A DNA stretch of 64,000 nt from an uncultured Actinomyces sp. (GCA_900545825.1 URAS01000013.1:22042-86041), one strand, 5' to 3'. Counted from the first letter of the stretch, positions 52,869 through 62,216 are shown. Notes: generated from the sequence alone by a model not told the origin. Translations and numbers: made by a program.

Positions 52869-54437
52869 GTGAGCGACTCATTTACCAACCCTGAAGCGTC
52901 GGGCAGCATTCCCCCAGTGCCCCCTGTACCGCCTCCACCTCCTCCTTCGGGGCAGCGAGGGCACCGACGCCGATCCACCGCCGCGATTATCGGCGTCGTC
53001 GCGGTCATTGTTATTGCTCTCGTGGTGTGTGGCGTTTGGTGGGTCACCGATTCTCGGAAGCCCTCATTTGCGCAGGGAGTCGAATCGCATGCATCGGCTT
53101 CGCTCCCTCAGGGCACTGTGTCATTAGCTCTTGAACAAACGGAAGATTCGATCTACTCCCTCTCCTATACATCCAAAAAGTCGCTTATCGTTTTTGAAAA
53201 GAAGCGCGGCGCGACGGTGGCGCGTCATAGTCGCTACCGGGTCAGAACGTCCGTGAAGGAGACTATGCGTGATCCTCGGCGCACTCTTTGTCAGACGGTA
53301 ACCTCAATTCACTGTGTGAATCATGTGGTCAAGCAGCGATATGGCGTAGTCGCGTGGGATGACTCGGCGCATCGGTGGAAAGCCAAGAGCCACCCGCTCA
53401 GTTTTGTTGTTATTGTTGGCGAAGTGGACGGTGTCGTTATTGTTGGGCAGGCTGCGACAGTACCCGCCTCAACTAATTCGCCATTACCCAGTGAGACGCC
53501 TGTTTCTGCTATCACTGCCTATCGTGCTGACACCGGGAAAGCCCTGTGGACCAAGGTGTTCGCCAAACCGGCTGTTGTTAATGTCGGTGGCGGGAATATC
53601 GCTGTTGTCCTGGGGGCAGCGGGGCGTGATGATGTAGTGCCGGATCCAGAGGCGGCTCTCGACGAGATCGCTGGTCAACAGGTCAACTCGAAGATCGTCG
53701 AGTTGGTGCCCGCGTCAGGGAAGAAGTCGGAGGCGCAGGCTCCGACAGTGATCCCGCCTTCTCCTGCCCCGTCTTTGGCTGCTCACTCCCCCAAGCATGG
53801 GCAACCCAGCCCCTCCGCGTCGAATGCTTCTTCTTCGCCGCAGGCGACGCCTAAGGACGCTCGAGCGATTCGTAGTTTTGATTTTGGAAATGCTCAGTGG
53901 CGTTTCCCTAAGGTGCCTGCCGTCTTTGAGGCTGACCCAATACTCGCCGAGGAGCCGACAAACTTTAGGCTCCGTGATGGGCAACATCTTGTGTCGTCTA
54001 GCGCTGACCCCTCATCGGTTATTTCTCCCAGCGACCCCGATATTTATCTTCCGGGACCCGATGTCCCGGATGTTCCGACACTCTTTGGCGATATTGACGG
54101 TGACGGTTACGAGGACGCCGTCGTCTTCCTCCTGCTTTCAAACTATCCAACCGGAGGGCACGCGTACGAGACACAAGCCTATGTCTGGCTGTGGGATCCG
54201 GGTGCCAAGACGGCCAGGCAGCTACCGTCGGCGGTTATAGATGCGCCAAGTTGTGGCGCAGAATATGCCTCACTCGACATCGCTAATCGGGCGGTAGTTG
54301 TCGCGTGGAATGAGCGCTCGGACAGTGACCCATGTGCTGACAGGGCGAGCGGGCCCCGGCACGTTGTCGTTTACGGGGTGAATTCGTCGAAGACGGACGT
54401 CGTCAGGCAATCCGGGCTGCCCATGCCGCAAATCTAA
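52869..54437 (+). CDS. Hypothetical membrane-anchored extracellular protein
   Basis: 522 residues, family not recognised. Proline-rich cytoplasmic N-terminus (16-28, PPVPPVPPPPPPS), basic stretch, one transmembrane helix (about 37-60), then an extracellular region. A Ser/Pro/Ala low-complexity linker lies near 290-330. The C-terminal part contains DIDGDGYEDAVVFLL (about 408-422), like the calcium-binding FG-GAP/VCBS or dockerin-type DxDxDG loops. GTG start behind AAGGAG. Base composition is clearly less GC-rich than its neighbours. A frameshifted paralog follows at 54639, and near-identical double palindromes flank the two genes. Confidence 0.8.
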   Translation: MSDSFTNPEASGSIPPVPPVPPPPPPSGQRGHRRRSTAAIIGVVAVIVIALVVCGVWWVTDSRKPSFAQGVESHASASLPQGTVSLALEQTEDSIYSLSYTSKKSLIVFEKKRGATVARHSRYRVRTSVKETMRDPRRTLCQTVTSIHCVNHVVKQRYGVVAWDDSAHRWKAKSHPLSFVVIVGEVDGVVIVGQAATVPASTNSPLPSETPVSAITAYRADTGKALWTKVFAKPAVVNVGGGNIAVVLGAAGRDDVVPDPEAALDEIAGQQVNSKIVELVPASGKKSEAQAPTVIPPSPAPSLAAHSPKHGQPSPSASNASSSPQATPKDARAIRSFDFGNAQWRFPKVPAVFEADPILAEEPTNFRLRDGQHLVSSSADPSSVISPSDPDIYLPGPDVPDVPTLFGDIDGDGYEDAVVFLLLSNYPTGGHAYETQAYVWLWDPGAKTARQLPSAVIDAPSCGAEYASLDIANRAVVVAWNERSDSDPCADRASGPRHVVVYGVNSSKTDVVRQSGLPMPQI

Positions 54438-54638
54438 GAGGGCGGCAGGTTTGGCCCTTCGCGTAGGGCTCCAGAGGAATACCGCGGCCATTTGGCCAGC
54501 ACGATGCTGCCCCTCCCGTCAGTCGTGGTCGCCTGACGTGCGCTGATTGGTGGCCGCTACCACAATGCCGCGATGGGCGACAGGTACGGGGGTAGGGGTG
54601 TGGGTGAGCGTTTGTTCCCCCGGCTCCAGGAGTGCGCC

Positions 54639-56211
54639 GTGAGTGAGTCCTATCGTCTTGAGGTGGTTCAGCCGGCGTATGTGTCGGGTCCGGCCGCGCC
54701 TGTTGGTCCGCCGCCTGTGGGTTATGGTGTGCCATCGGGCGGTGGGGGTAAGCCCGCTGGGTCTCGGGGTCCGCGGTTGGTGGTGTGGATCGTTGTCTTC
54801 GTGTTGTTGGCGGCCCTGGCTGGTCTGGGTGGTGCCGCGTTGGGGTCCACCAGCGTGACCGTGCCGACTTGTCGATAGGGGGGGGGAAGACCGTGGCAGC
54901 CGCGCCGCTGCCGCCGCACACGGTCGCCCTCGCTGTCGGGCAGGATGCCGATCACGCGTATGTTCTGTCGTATGAGGCCGGCGGCCACCTGGCGATTTAC
55001 GTCAAGGGGCGGGGAGAGGCGACGGTAAAGCCGTATTCTCGGCCGGTGTCCTCTTCGGCCGGTAAGTTGCTGACGAACCCGCGTAAGATTCTCTGCGCCA
55101 CCGTGAAAGAAATGACGTGTCGGTCCGATTTTCCCCGGCATTATGGTCCTTTTTCGTGGAACTCTCATCGACGGCAGTGGGTTGGAAAATCAGCTAACCC
55201 CGGAGCGGTGTCGATCCTCGGTGAACGCGAGGGAGTTATTCTCGTCGGTATTGTTGCCGTCGCGACAGCCGGTAACGACACCCGCCGGGTTCTGATTTGC
55301 TGGTCAGTGCCATTACTGCCTATTCGTCCGATAAAGGACAGGCGTTATGGACAAAGACCTTCCATCAGCCCAGTTTCGTCGATGTGACTGCCGATGGTGT
55401 CGAGGTTGCCTCCGGTACGGTTGTCGATAATGCGTCGAGCGGTGACGGCGGTGGCGGCGCATCGCTCGAGGACGCGCCGAAAACTGTCACAGGAGGTCGC
55501 CTTGCTGACCTGGTCGCAGCGAACGAAAAGGACTCGGAGGCCGAGGCTCCCAGTAGCGCGCCGACGGTCGTGAGTAGCTCAGATTCGCCGCGTCCGAGTG
55601 TCAAAACTGCCCCAGCCACAACGGCCGCGCCAAAGCCGACGCCCTCGGGAAACCGCCAGGCGATTCGTAACTTCGATTTCGGTAACACGACGTGGAATAT
55701 GATTTTCCGTAATGACGCTACGGGTGGCCAGGAGCAAGCGTTGACTTTCCGCAATAACGAGTCGTTTTCGCCTCGCGAGCCTGGCATTAGTGATACATTC
55801 CACCCCGATCGTCCGCGTCACTACTTGGATGACGAGTATCGCTCATCCATCACCTGGGGTGATATCGACGGTGACGGCTACGAAGACGCTGTCGTTCGCA
55901 TGGTAGGGACGTTGGCTCCGTATGGCATACGGGTCACAACGGTTTACACCGTCGTGTGGCTGTGGGATCCGCAGCGGAATGCTGCCGTTAACATGAAGGA
56001 TCCTGTGACCTACGATTCGTCCCAAGGGTCTGAGGTTACCGGAGCGCACATTTTCGGCGGCGGAAAAGTACAAGGCACCTGGTCGGAAAAAGCTCATGAG
56101 GCTGAATCGATGGGCGATTCGGAAGGGGCAATCCACCAGTCGGTCTTCAGGGTGGACAGGGCCTCGCGTCGCCTGACCTTGGTGTCGGGTGAGGACGAGT
56201 TCGCCCACTAG
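54639..56211 (+). pseudogene. Frameshifted paralog of the 52869-54437 gene
   Basis: The gene reads in three consecutive frames. Frame 1 (54639-54878) gives the proline-rich start and transmembrane helix, then a TAG. Frame 2 (from about 54876 to 55290) continues with GGGKTVAAAPLPPHTVALAVGQD and DADHAYVLSYEAGG, matching the paralog's extracellular start. Frame 3 (about 55291-56211) gives SAITAYSSDKGQALWTK, a Ser-rich linker and DIDGDGYEDAVVRMV to the end. Both junctions fit single-base deletions. A run of nine G (54878-54886) lies at the first junction, but the stop codon precedes it. A sequencing error is the alternative to true decay. Confidence 0.75.
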
Positions 56212-56229
56212 CGTCCCGCGCCCCTGCGC

Positions 56230-56308
56230 GTGAACGTGATCCTTTTGTCCGTTTTCCTCACGTTAACGCGCGTGAATCCATGAACGTGACCAAAAAGATC
56301 ACGTTCAT
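56230..56308. repeat. Family A palindrome, copy 6 (double unit)
   Basis: Long form 56230-56267 and short form 56280-56308, a near-copy of the double unit at 52732. With it, it brackets the paralog pair as a direct repeat. Confidence 0.9.
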
Positions 56309-56399
56309 CGCCGCCGGCCCGCCTCGCCCCGAGGGTGCCGCCGGTCCCACCCCCGCCGAGGGTGCTAACGCCGCGCCGACGCCCTCGCGCCTCCTCTAT

Positions 56400-56446
56400 A
56401 TGACAGGGTGTCAGAAACGTGTCTATACTGAAGTGACACGGCGTCA
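56400..56446 (+). promoter_or_regulatory. Promoter with two palindromic operators for the DHA2-type MFS
   Basis: ATGACA (56400-56405), 18 bp, TATACT (56424-56429). TGACAGGGTGTCA (56401-56413) covers the -35 and TGACACGGCGTCA (56434-56446) lies just after the -10. The spacing between centres is 33 bp, about three helical turns, which suits a TetR-type repressor binding both. The regulator gene is not in the window. Confidence 0.7.
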
Positions 56447-56462
56447 GAAAAAGGAGGTCGGC

Positions 56463-58064
56463 ATGCCCGCGATCGCTACCGAGGAGCGCCATCTGCTGCG
56501 CACCGCCCTGCCCGTCCTCGCGGTGGGGATGGGGCTCATCGTCCTCGACGGGACGATCGTCGGCGTCACGCTGCCGACGATCATCCGCGACCTGTCGCTC
56601 ACGCTCGCGCAGGCCGAGTGGGTGAACGCCGTCTATTCCGTCGTCTTCGCCGCCCTCCTGCTGACCTGCGGGCGGCTGGGCGACATGCTGGGGACGCGGC
56701 GGGTCTTCTCGATCGGCCTCGCCCTTTTCGTCGTCGGGTCGATCGCCTGCGCCTGCTCGCGCACGGCCGCGCCCCTCATCGCGGCGAGGGCGTTCCAGGG
56801 GGTCGGTGCCGCGTGCGTCCTCCCATCGTCGCTGTCGGCGGCAAACAACCTGTTCACGGGGCGGTCGCGTCCGGTCGCGTTCGGCATCTGGGGCGCGACG
56901 ATGTCGGCCGCGGCCGCGCTGGGACCCCTGATCGGTGGAGCGCTGACGACGTACGCGTCGTGGCCGTGGGTGTTCTGGGTCAACGTGCCGATCGGCGTCG
57001 GCGTCATCGTCGCGGCGCAGGCGCTGGTCCCCGACCTCCGCCGGACGAGCGAGCGGCGCGTCGACCTCTTCGGCCTCGTCCTCTCGATCATCGGGTTCGG
57101 TGGGCTGGTGTTCGGGATCATCGAGGGACCGAGCCTCGGCTGGTGGCGCTCGGCCGCGCGCGCCGAGTGGGTCATCGGGACGGGCATGTCTCCGGTGCCG
57201 GTCGCGTTGGCCGTCGGCCTGGTCGCGATCGCCCTGTTCCTCGGGTGGCAACGCTGCGAGCAGGTCCGTGGCCTGGCGGCGCTGCTCGACCTGCGCCTGT
57301 TCCGTCATCAGACGTTCAGCTGGGGAAACACCGCGGCGTTCGTCATCGCGGCGGGGGAGTTCGCCCTCGTGTTCGTCCTCCCGCTATACCTGTCGGCCGA
57401 GCGCGAGCTGTCGGCCATGGGCTCTGGCCTCGTCCTGGCCGCGATGGCCGGCGGCGCGATGGCGTCCGGCGCATCGGCACGGCACGTGGCGGCGCGCCTC
57501 AGCCCGACGGGGACGGTGATCCTCGGGCTGATCCTCGAGGTCGCCGGGGTCGTCGCGCTGTCGCAGATCATCCGCGCCGGCTGGGCGCTGGGGTGGATCG
57601 TCGTCGCCCTCGTCGTCTACGGCATCGGGCTGGGGTTGGCCTCGGCGCAGCTGACGTCGACCGTCCTCGTCGACGTCGAGGCCGACCGGTCCGGCCAGGG
57701 CTCGGCCACCCAGTCGACCGTGCGGCAAATCGGATCGGCCTGCGGCGTCGCGGCGGCTGGCACGCTCATCGCCGTCGTCGTCCCCCACCAATTCGACGGC
57801 CTGGCCGCCGCCGCGCGGCCCAGCGCCCAGCTGGTCGACGCCCTGGTGAGCAGCGGCGGCGGGATCCTCCCGGGCCTGGCGGCGAAGGCCGCGCGCGGCG
57901 CCCTCGGGCCCGACGGGGTGGGGATGGTGGCGCGCCTGGCCGACGGGTATGCCGCCGGGATCGCGTGGGTCGTCCTCCTGGCGGGCGCGTTGATGGTCGT
58001 CGGGTTGGCCGCGGCGATCCGGCTGGCGGTCGTCACGCGGGCGTCCTCGCGGCCCTCCGCATAG
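56463..58064 (+). CDS. MFS transporter, DHA2 (EmrB/QacA-like) drug efflux family
   Basis: 533 residues, about 14 helices. GLIVLDGTIVGVTLPTIIRDL in helix 1 carries the DHA2 motif D (LDxTIVNVALP-like); motif A is GRLGDMLGTRR; motif C region ALGPLIGGALTTYASWPWVFWVNVPIG is diagnostic of drug:H+ antiporters. AAAGGAGG precedes the ATG at 56463; the longer frame from 56280 would start in a palindrome. Controlled by twin operators, as repressor-regulated efflux pumps often are. Its last codon overlaps a family A element shared with sir2. Confidence 0.9.
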   Translation: MPAIATEERHLLRTALPVLAVGMGLIVLDGTIVGVTLPTIIRDLSLTLAQAEWVNAVYSVVFAALLLTCGRLGDMLGTRRVFSIGLALFVVGSIACACSRTAAPLIAARAFQGVGAACVLPSSLSAANNLFTGRSRPVAFGIWGATMSAAAALGPLIGGALTTYASWPWVFWVNVPIGVGVIVAAQALVPDLRRTSERRVDLFGLVLSIIGFGGLVFGIIEGPSLGWWRSAARAEWVIGTGMSPVPVALAVGLVAIALFLGWQRCEQVRGLAALLDLRLFRHQTFSWGNTAAFVIAAGEFALVFVLPLYLSAERELSAMGSGLVLAAMAGGAMASGASARHVAARLSPTGTVILGLILEVAGVVALSQIIRAGWALGWIVVALVVYGIGLGLASAQLTSTVLVDVEADRSGQGSATQSTVRQIGSACGVAAAGTLIAVVVPHQFDGLAAAARPSAQLVDALVSSGGGILPGLAAKAARGALGPDGVGMVARLADGYAAGIAWVVLLAGALMVVGLAAAIRLAVVTRASSRPSA

Positions 58065-58101
58065 TGAACGTGATCAAAGCGGACAGAAAGGTCACGTTCA
58101 C
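58064..58101. repeat. Family A palindrome, copy 7
   Basis: GTGAACGTGATC (58064-58075) / AGGTCACGTTCAC arms between convergent genes. The MFS stop ends on its first base, and the sirtuin stop (58098-58100) lies inside it. Confidence 0.9.
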
Positions 58102-58949
58102 GGGGTCGGCGGGCAGAGGAGGTCGGCCGTGCGGGACAGGACCTCGGACGCGCCGCCCTCGATCCGCAGGTCGGCGTGGGAATCGGCGGCCGTCGGGCCA
58201 CGGTTGATGATGGCGACGTCGGCGCCCTTCTGGAACGATTCGTAGGCGACGTAGAGCCCGGTGAGGACGGCCAGCGACGTGCCGACGATCAGGCACACGT
58301 CGGCGTCGCGGGCGAGGGCGTACGACGCGCTCATCTCGGCTTGCGGCAGCATCTCGCCGAACGCGACGACGCCGGGCTTGAGCAAACCCCCGCACTGCGG
58401 GCACGGCGCCGGGATGAACGTCGACTGTTCGGCCTTGTCGCGCTCGGCCAGCGCCAGAATCGCGACGTGCGCCGGGTCGGGATCGTCAACCACGGTCGGG
58501 TTGAGTCGCCGCAGCTCTTTGTCGATCGACTCGCGCGACATGACGGCGCCGCAACGGGTGCAGACAACCCGCGCGTAGGATCCGTGCAGCTCGTAAACCG
58601 TGCGTGACCCGGCCTTTTGATGGAGGCCATCGACGTTTTGCGTGGCGATCCCGTTGACCAGCCCCGCGGCTTCCATCCGTGCGAGGGCGACGTGGCCCGG
58701 CGTCGGCTGCAGCGCCTGCGCGCACCGCCACGTCTCTTGGTTGCGTTGCCACACCCACCGCTGCCACACGGGATCCGACACGAATTGGTCGTAGTCGACC
58801 GTCGGAATCTCGGTCGTCCCCTGGCCGCGGTAGTCCGGCAGGCCGGCGTCCGTCGAGATCCCCGCGCCCGTGATCACCACGGTGACGCGCCCCGCCATCA
58901 TGTCGGCCAGAGCGCGCGCGGCGCGGTCGACCTCATCGTCATGTCCCAT
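58098..58949 (-). CDS. Sir2-family NAD-dependent protein deacylase
   Basis: 283-residue sirtuin that removes acyl groups from lysine using NAD. NAD-binding GAGISTDAGLPDYRG, QNVDGLHQKAG, catalytic His in ELHGSY, a zinc ribbon with CTRC and CPQC, and GTSLAV. ATG 58949 sits 7 nt after TAGTGT on the minus strand, consistent with a leaderless mRNA. The stop TGA is part of the family A palindrome, followed in frame by a second TGA. Substrates unknown. Confidence 0.92.
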   Translation of the reverse strand: MGHDDEVDRAARALADMMAGRVTVVITGAGISTDAGLPDYRGQGTTEIPTVDYDQFVSDPVWQRWVWQRNQETWRCAQALQPTPGHVALARMEAAGLVNGIATQNVDGLHQKAGSRTVYELHGSYARVVCTRCGAVMSRESIDKELRRLNPTVVDDPDPAHVAILALAERDKAEQSTFIPAPCPQCGGLLKPGVVAFGEMLPQAEMSASYALARDADVCLIVGTSLAVLTGLYVAYESFQKGADVAIINRGPTAADSHADLRIEGGASEVLSRTADLLCPPTP

Positions 58950-59067
58950 GTGATCCACACTAACCCCGGGCCTTCCAGCTTTCGAGCGACCCGGCGTCCT
59001 CGTTATGCTTGTATCCCGACCACATCTCTTCCGGGCAGCTCGCCCAAGAATCAGATCGGGGGTAGCG

Positions 59068-60453
59068 GTGTCTGACAAACCGCGCCAGTATTTCCATTGG
59101 ACCCTCCACGGCGATGGCAAGTCCATCGGCCCCGGCGAGGTCGTCCTCCCCAACGAACGCCTGACCTGGGGTCGCACCACGTCGATCGGCGCCCAGCACG
59201 TCGTCGCCATGTTTGGCGCGACCTTCCTCGTCCCCCTGATGACGGGGTTCCCGCCGAACACCACCCTGTTCTTCACGGCCATCGGCACGGCGCTGTTTGC
59301 GCTGATCACGGCCGGTCGGCTGCCGTCGTACCTGGGGTCGTCGTTCGCGCTCATCGCCCCGATCCAGGCGGTGTCGGCCACCTACGGGCCGTCCTCGGCG
59401 CTAGGTGGCGTCATCACCGTGGGTGCGTGCGTGTTCATCATCGGCGTTATCGTCCACTTCGCCGGCGCTCACTGGATCGACGTCATCATGCCGCCGACGG
59501 TGACCGGCTGCATCGTCGGCCTCATCGGCTTCAACCTGGCGCCCGCCGCCTATTCCTGGTTTAAGCAGGCGCCGACGACGGCGATCATTACGATCGTGTC
59601 GATCCTGCTGATCACTGTGCTTTTCAAGGGCATCATCGGGCGTCTGTCGATCCTCATTGGCGTCCTCATCGGCTACGTCGCGGCGATCTTCCAGCACGAG
59701 GTCGACTTCTCGGCGATCAGCAAGGCCGCGTGGATCGGCCTGCCCGAGTTCCACAGCGCCCACTTCGAGCCCGCGACGATGGCGCTGTTCGTGCCCGTCG
59801 TCCTCGTCCTCGTCGCCGAGAACGTCGGCCACGTCAAGTCCGTCGCCGCGATGACCGGCCAGAACCTTGACGACCTCACGGGGCGTGCGCTGATCGCCGA
59901 CGGCCTGTCGACGATGCTCGCGGGCGCCGGTGGCGGCTCCGGCACGACGACGTACGCCGAGAACATCGGCGTCATGGCGGCCACCCGCGTCTACTCGACC
60001 GCGGCCTACATCATCGCGGCCGGGTTCGCCCTGGTCCTCTCGATGCTGCCGAAGTTCGGCGCCGCGATCGCCACGATTCCCCCGGGGGTCCTGGGCGGCG
60101 CAGCGACCGTCCTCTACGGGATGATCGGCATGCTGGGTGTGCGTATTTGGGTGCAAAACCGCGTCGATTTCTCGGATCCGGTTAACCTCAACACCGCGGC
60201 CGTTGCGATGATCGTTGCGATCGCCGACTACGCGTGGCACGCCGGTTCGGCGACGTTCAACGGGATCGCGCTGGGTTCGGCCGCCGCGATCATCATCTAC
60301 CACGCCATGCGGGCGATCTCGAAGGCCCGCGGGACGAACCTCGAAGAGGCCTCGCCCGCGTCCGCGCCCGCCGGCACCGAACTCGACAGCCCGGCGTATT
60401 CGAAGCGCCACCGGGCCAGCGGCAGCGAGGGCGAGACGCCCGAGCAAGCCTAA
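59068..60453 (+). CDS. uraA: Uracil/xanthine permease (NCS2 family)
   Basis: 461 residues, about 14 helices. NCS2 signatures: TTSIGAQHVVAMFGATFLVPLMTG at the N-terminus; VLVAENVGHVKSVAAMTG with the substrate-binding Glu; GGSGTTTYAENIGVMAATRVYS with the second Glu. It imports uracil or a related pyrimidine with protons; upp in this window could trap the product as UMP. GTG start behind GGGGG. The C-terminal 35 residues are a charged, Ala/Ser-rich tail not typical of the family. Confidence 0.92.
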   Translation: MSDKPRQYFHWTLHGDGKSIGPGEVVLPNERLTWGRTTSIGAQHVVAMFGATFLVPLMTGFPPNTTLFFTAIGTALFALITAGRLPSYLGSSFALIAPIQAVSATYGPSSALGGVITVGACVFIIGVIVHFAGAHWIDVIMPPTVTGCIVGLIGFNLAPAAYSWFKQAPTTAIITIVSILLITVLFKGIIGRLSILIGVLIGYVAAIFQHEVDFSAISKAAWIGLPEFHSAHFEPATMALFVPVVLVLVAENVGHVKSVAAMTGQNLDDLTGRALIADGLSTMLAGAGGGSGTTTYAENIGVMAATRVYSTAAYIIAAGFALVLSMLPKFGAAIATIPPGVLGGAATVLYGMIGMLGVRIWVQNRVDFSDPVNLNTAAVAMIVAIADYAWHAGSATFNGIALGSAAAIIIYHAMRAISKARGTNLEEASPASAPAGTELDSPAYSKRHRASGSEGETPEQA

Positions 60454-60518
60454 CCGCACCCCGAGGACGCCGCGCGGCGCGGGCCGGTCGGCGTTGGCCG
60501 CAGGCGCCCTCGGGAAGA

Positions 60519-60566
60519 CACGAAGGGCGGGACGACCTCGACATGAGGCGTCCCGCCCTTTCGTGT
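60519..60566. terminator. Terminator between uracil permease and LytR_C genes
   Basis: CGAAGGGCGGGACG (60521-60534) / CGTCCCGCCCTTTCG (60549-60563), usable in either direction between convergent genes. Confidence 0.75.
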
Positions 60567-60624
60567 ATCGGTGGCGCGGCGCGGCTGGTCGCTCGGCGCC
60601 GCTATCGCGTCAGGCCAGATTGCG

Positions 60625-61215
60625 TCAGACTAGCGACACGGTGAGGCACGACGGCCTGGGCTCGAGCGGCAGATCGAGGGCCTTGCGGAACTCGTCCGGC
60701 TTGACCATTTGGTCGTAGTCGCCGCCGATCGTCACGGTCACGCTGGAATCGAGCCGCGAATCCAGGGTGATCCGCGAATCCGGGAACGCGAGGGCGACCG
60801 TGTAGGCCGAGTTGACGCCCGCCGGCCCCGCGGTGATCTGCACCGTGCCGTTGGTGTCGCCATCAGGCGCGTTGTTCTTGGACATGACCTTGAAGCCGTC
60901 CTTTTCGAGGGCGGAGCCGACCTCCGACGCCAGGCCCGCACGCGACGTGCCGTTAAGGACCGAGACCTCGATTTTTGTCGGCGGAATCGCCTCGGCCTCG
61001 CCGGTCGGGCAGGGGACGTCGCCGGCCTGCGCAATCTTCTCGCCGCGCGCGAAGTCGCTGAAGAACGGGAAGGGGACGATGCCGAACCCAATGAGCGTGC
61101 CGGCGATGAGCAGGACAACGAGGATCGCCCCGGTCCACGTGAAGATTAACGTCTCGCGTTGACGGCGCCGCTTGAGGTAGGCGTCGCGGGGGCTCATCGG
61201 CGTTTCGGTGCTCAC
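60625..61215 (-). CDS. Membrane-anchored LytR_C domain protein
   Basis: About 196 residues: a basic cytoplasmic start (RDAYLKRRRQRETLIF), one transmembrane helix (about 25-47), then a LytR_C domain (KIEVSVLNGTSRAGLASEV...). In actinobacteria such proteins accompany cell-envelope assembly; the domain is found C-terminal to LytR-CpsA-Psr ligases. The precise role is unknown. GTG 61215 follows TACGCT by 6 nt with no ribosome-binding site, so it is probably leaderless; upstream ATGs exist in frame. Confidence 0.8.
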   Translation of the reverse strand: MSTETPMSPRDAYLKRRRQRETLIFTWTGAILVVLLIAGTLIGFGIVPFPFFSDFARGEKIAQAGDVPCPTGEAEAIPPTKIEVSVLNGTSRAGLASEVGSALEKDGFKVMSKNNAPDGDTNGTVQITAGPAGVNSAYTVALAFPDSRITLDSRLDSSVTVTIGGDYDQMVKPDEFRKALDLPLEPRPSCLTVSLV

Positions 61216-61289
61216 CCCGTCAGCGTAATCGATAGGCGGCATGCCGGTCACGTTTGTGCCCCGCGGAACGGCTGGACGCGGGCATAAAA

Positions 61290-61378
61290 GGACCCTCCAC
61301 GTACCCGGCAGAGCGCCCTTATCCTTGCTGCCTTCCGGCCCTGGGGAGGTTCAGACGATGCCGCCACGTGGAGGATCG
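61290..61378 (-). ncRNA. ffs: Signal recognition particle RNA (4.5S type)
   Basis: The minus strand contains the invariant SRP apical domain: GAACCTCCCCAGGGCCGG and AAGGCAGCAAGGATAAG. Terminal arms GATCCTCCACGT and ACGTGGAGGGTC close the hairpin. Scaffold for Ffh in co-translational membrane targeting. Exact ends are estimated. Confidence 0.92.
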
Positions 61379-61474
61379 CCCCCAGTCTAACGGAGGACGC
61401 CCAGCCAGACCAACTGGCGTGCGCCCGGGCGGGGCGCAACGCCGCGGCGGTCGGGGAGCGCGGGTGCGTGGCGG

Positions 61475-62071
61475 CTAGTCGTCCTCGTCGAGATGCGGTA
61501 AAGGCAGCCCGACCAGGTTTGTCTTGGCCACCTGGGGCCCGGCGACGTCGTCGTTGAGCATCGTCAGGGCGATCGCTTCCGCCGTGTGGCGGACCTCGGT
61601 GTCGGCGTCCTCGTGGAAGAGGTGTGAGGGGATCCGCACGGACCGCGTCGTCGCGTCCATCGTCACGCGCATCGCCCAGCGGCGCAGGTCGAGGGCGGCG
61701 CATGCCTCGGAGTGGGCGGCGGCGTCGAGTTTCTGGGCGTCCTCCTGCTGGTGTTTCGCGATGCCCCAGTAGCGTTCGGCCGCATCGCCGACGACGTAGT
61801 CGCGGCAGTATCGGGTGAGGGCGGCCTCGTCGGTCATGAGGTCTTCGTCGATTGGCAGGGACGTCGTGCCGTGCGAGCTCCACGTCTCGCGGAAGATCGC
61901 GCCGAGCGTCATCGCCCGCCCGATTTCGCACCACGCCATGACGAGCAGCGCGCGGGAGCGGGCGTAGACGCCGTGGCTGTTGAGCAGTCGCGCGTCGTCC
62001 ACCAGGTCGGTCGCGTTGGTGAGGAACGCGCGCCACAGCGTGCGGGCAGTGTCAGGGGCGAGCGAAGTCAT
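61475..62071 (-). CDS. AbiV/HEPN-like conserved hypothetical protein
   Basis: 198 residues, helical. The N-terminal half (LWRAFLTNATDLVDDARLLNSHGVYARSRALLVMAWCEIGRAMTL, in blocks) follows the AbiV pattern of a short helix, Asp-x-x-x-Leu-Leu, a gly-x-tyr-ala turn and an Ala-rich helix ending Glu-Ile-Gly-Arg. AbiV in Lactococcus blocks phage translation. The C-terminus does not match anything I recognise. It stands alone between the SRP RNA and a tRNA, so defence context is absent. Treat as a suggestion. Confidence 0.6.
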   Translation of the reverse strand: MTSLAPDTARTLWRAFLTNATDLVDDARLLNSHGVYARSRALLVMAWCEIGRAMTLGAIFRETWSSHGTTSLPIDEDLMTDEAALTRYCRDYVVGDAAERYWGIAKHQQEDAQKLDAAAHSEACAALDLRRWAMRVTMDATTRSVRIPSHLFHEDADTEVRHTAEAIALTMLNDDVAGPQVAKTNLVGLPLPHLDEDD

Positions 62072-62137
62072 GAGCCCATTGTGTCATCGACCAGCTCTAA
62101 CGCGCGGCGAAAGTGGGCGGGCGAGCCACCCTTTCCC

Positions 62138-62216
62138 GTGAACGTGATGGTTTTGTCCAGAAGGATCACGTTGACGGGGTCAGATCGGTGAACGTGGCCT
62201 TTTTGATCACGTTCAT
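62138..62216. repeat. Family A palindrome, copy 8 (double unit)
   Basis: Long form 62138-62175 (GTGAACGTGATGG...TCACGTTGAC) and short form 62188-62216 (GTGAACGTGGCC...GATCACGTTCAT). Lies upstream of the AbiV-like gene and downstream of tRNA-Ser, so it is not at a protein-coding gene's end. Confidence 0.88.

Noticed and set aside
54878..54886. G9 tract as a phase-variation switch
   Set aside because: The TAG that closes the first frame begins two bases before the run, so slippage in the run cannot reopen it; a second frame break also exists downstream.
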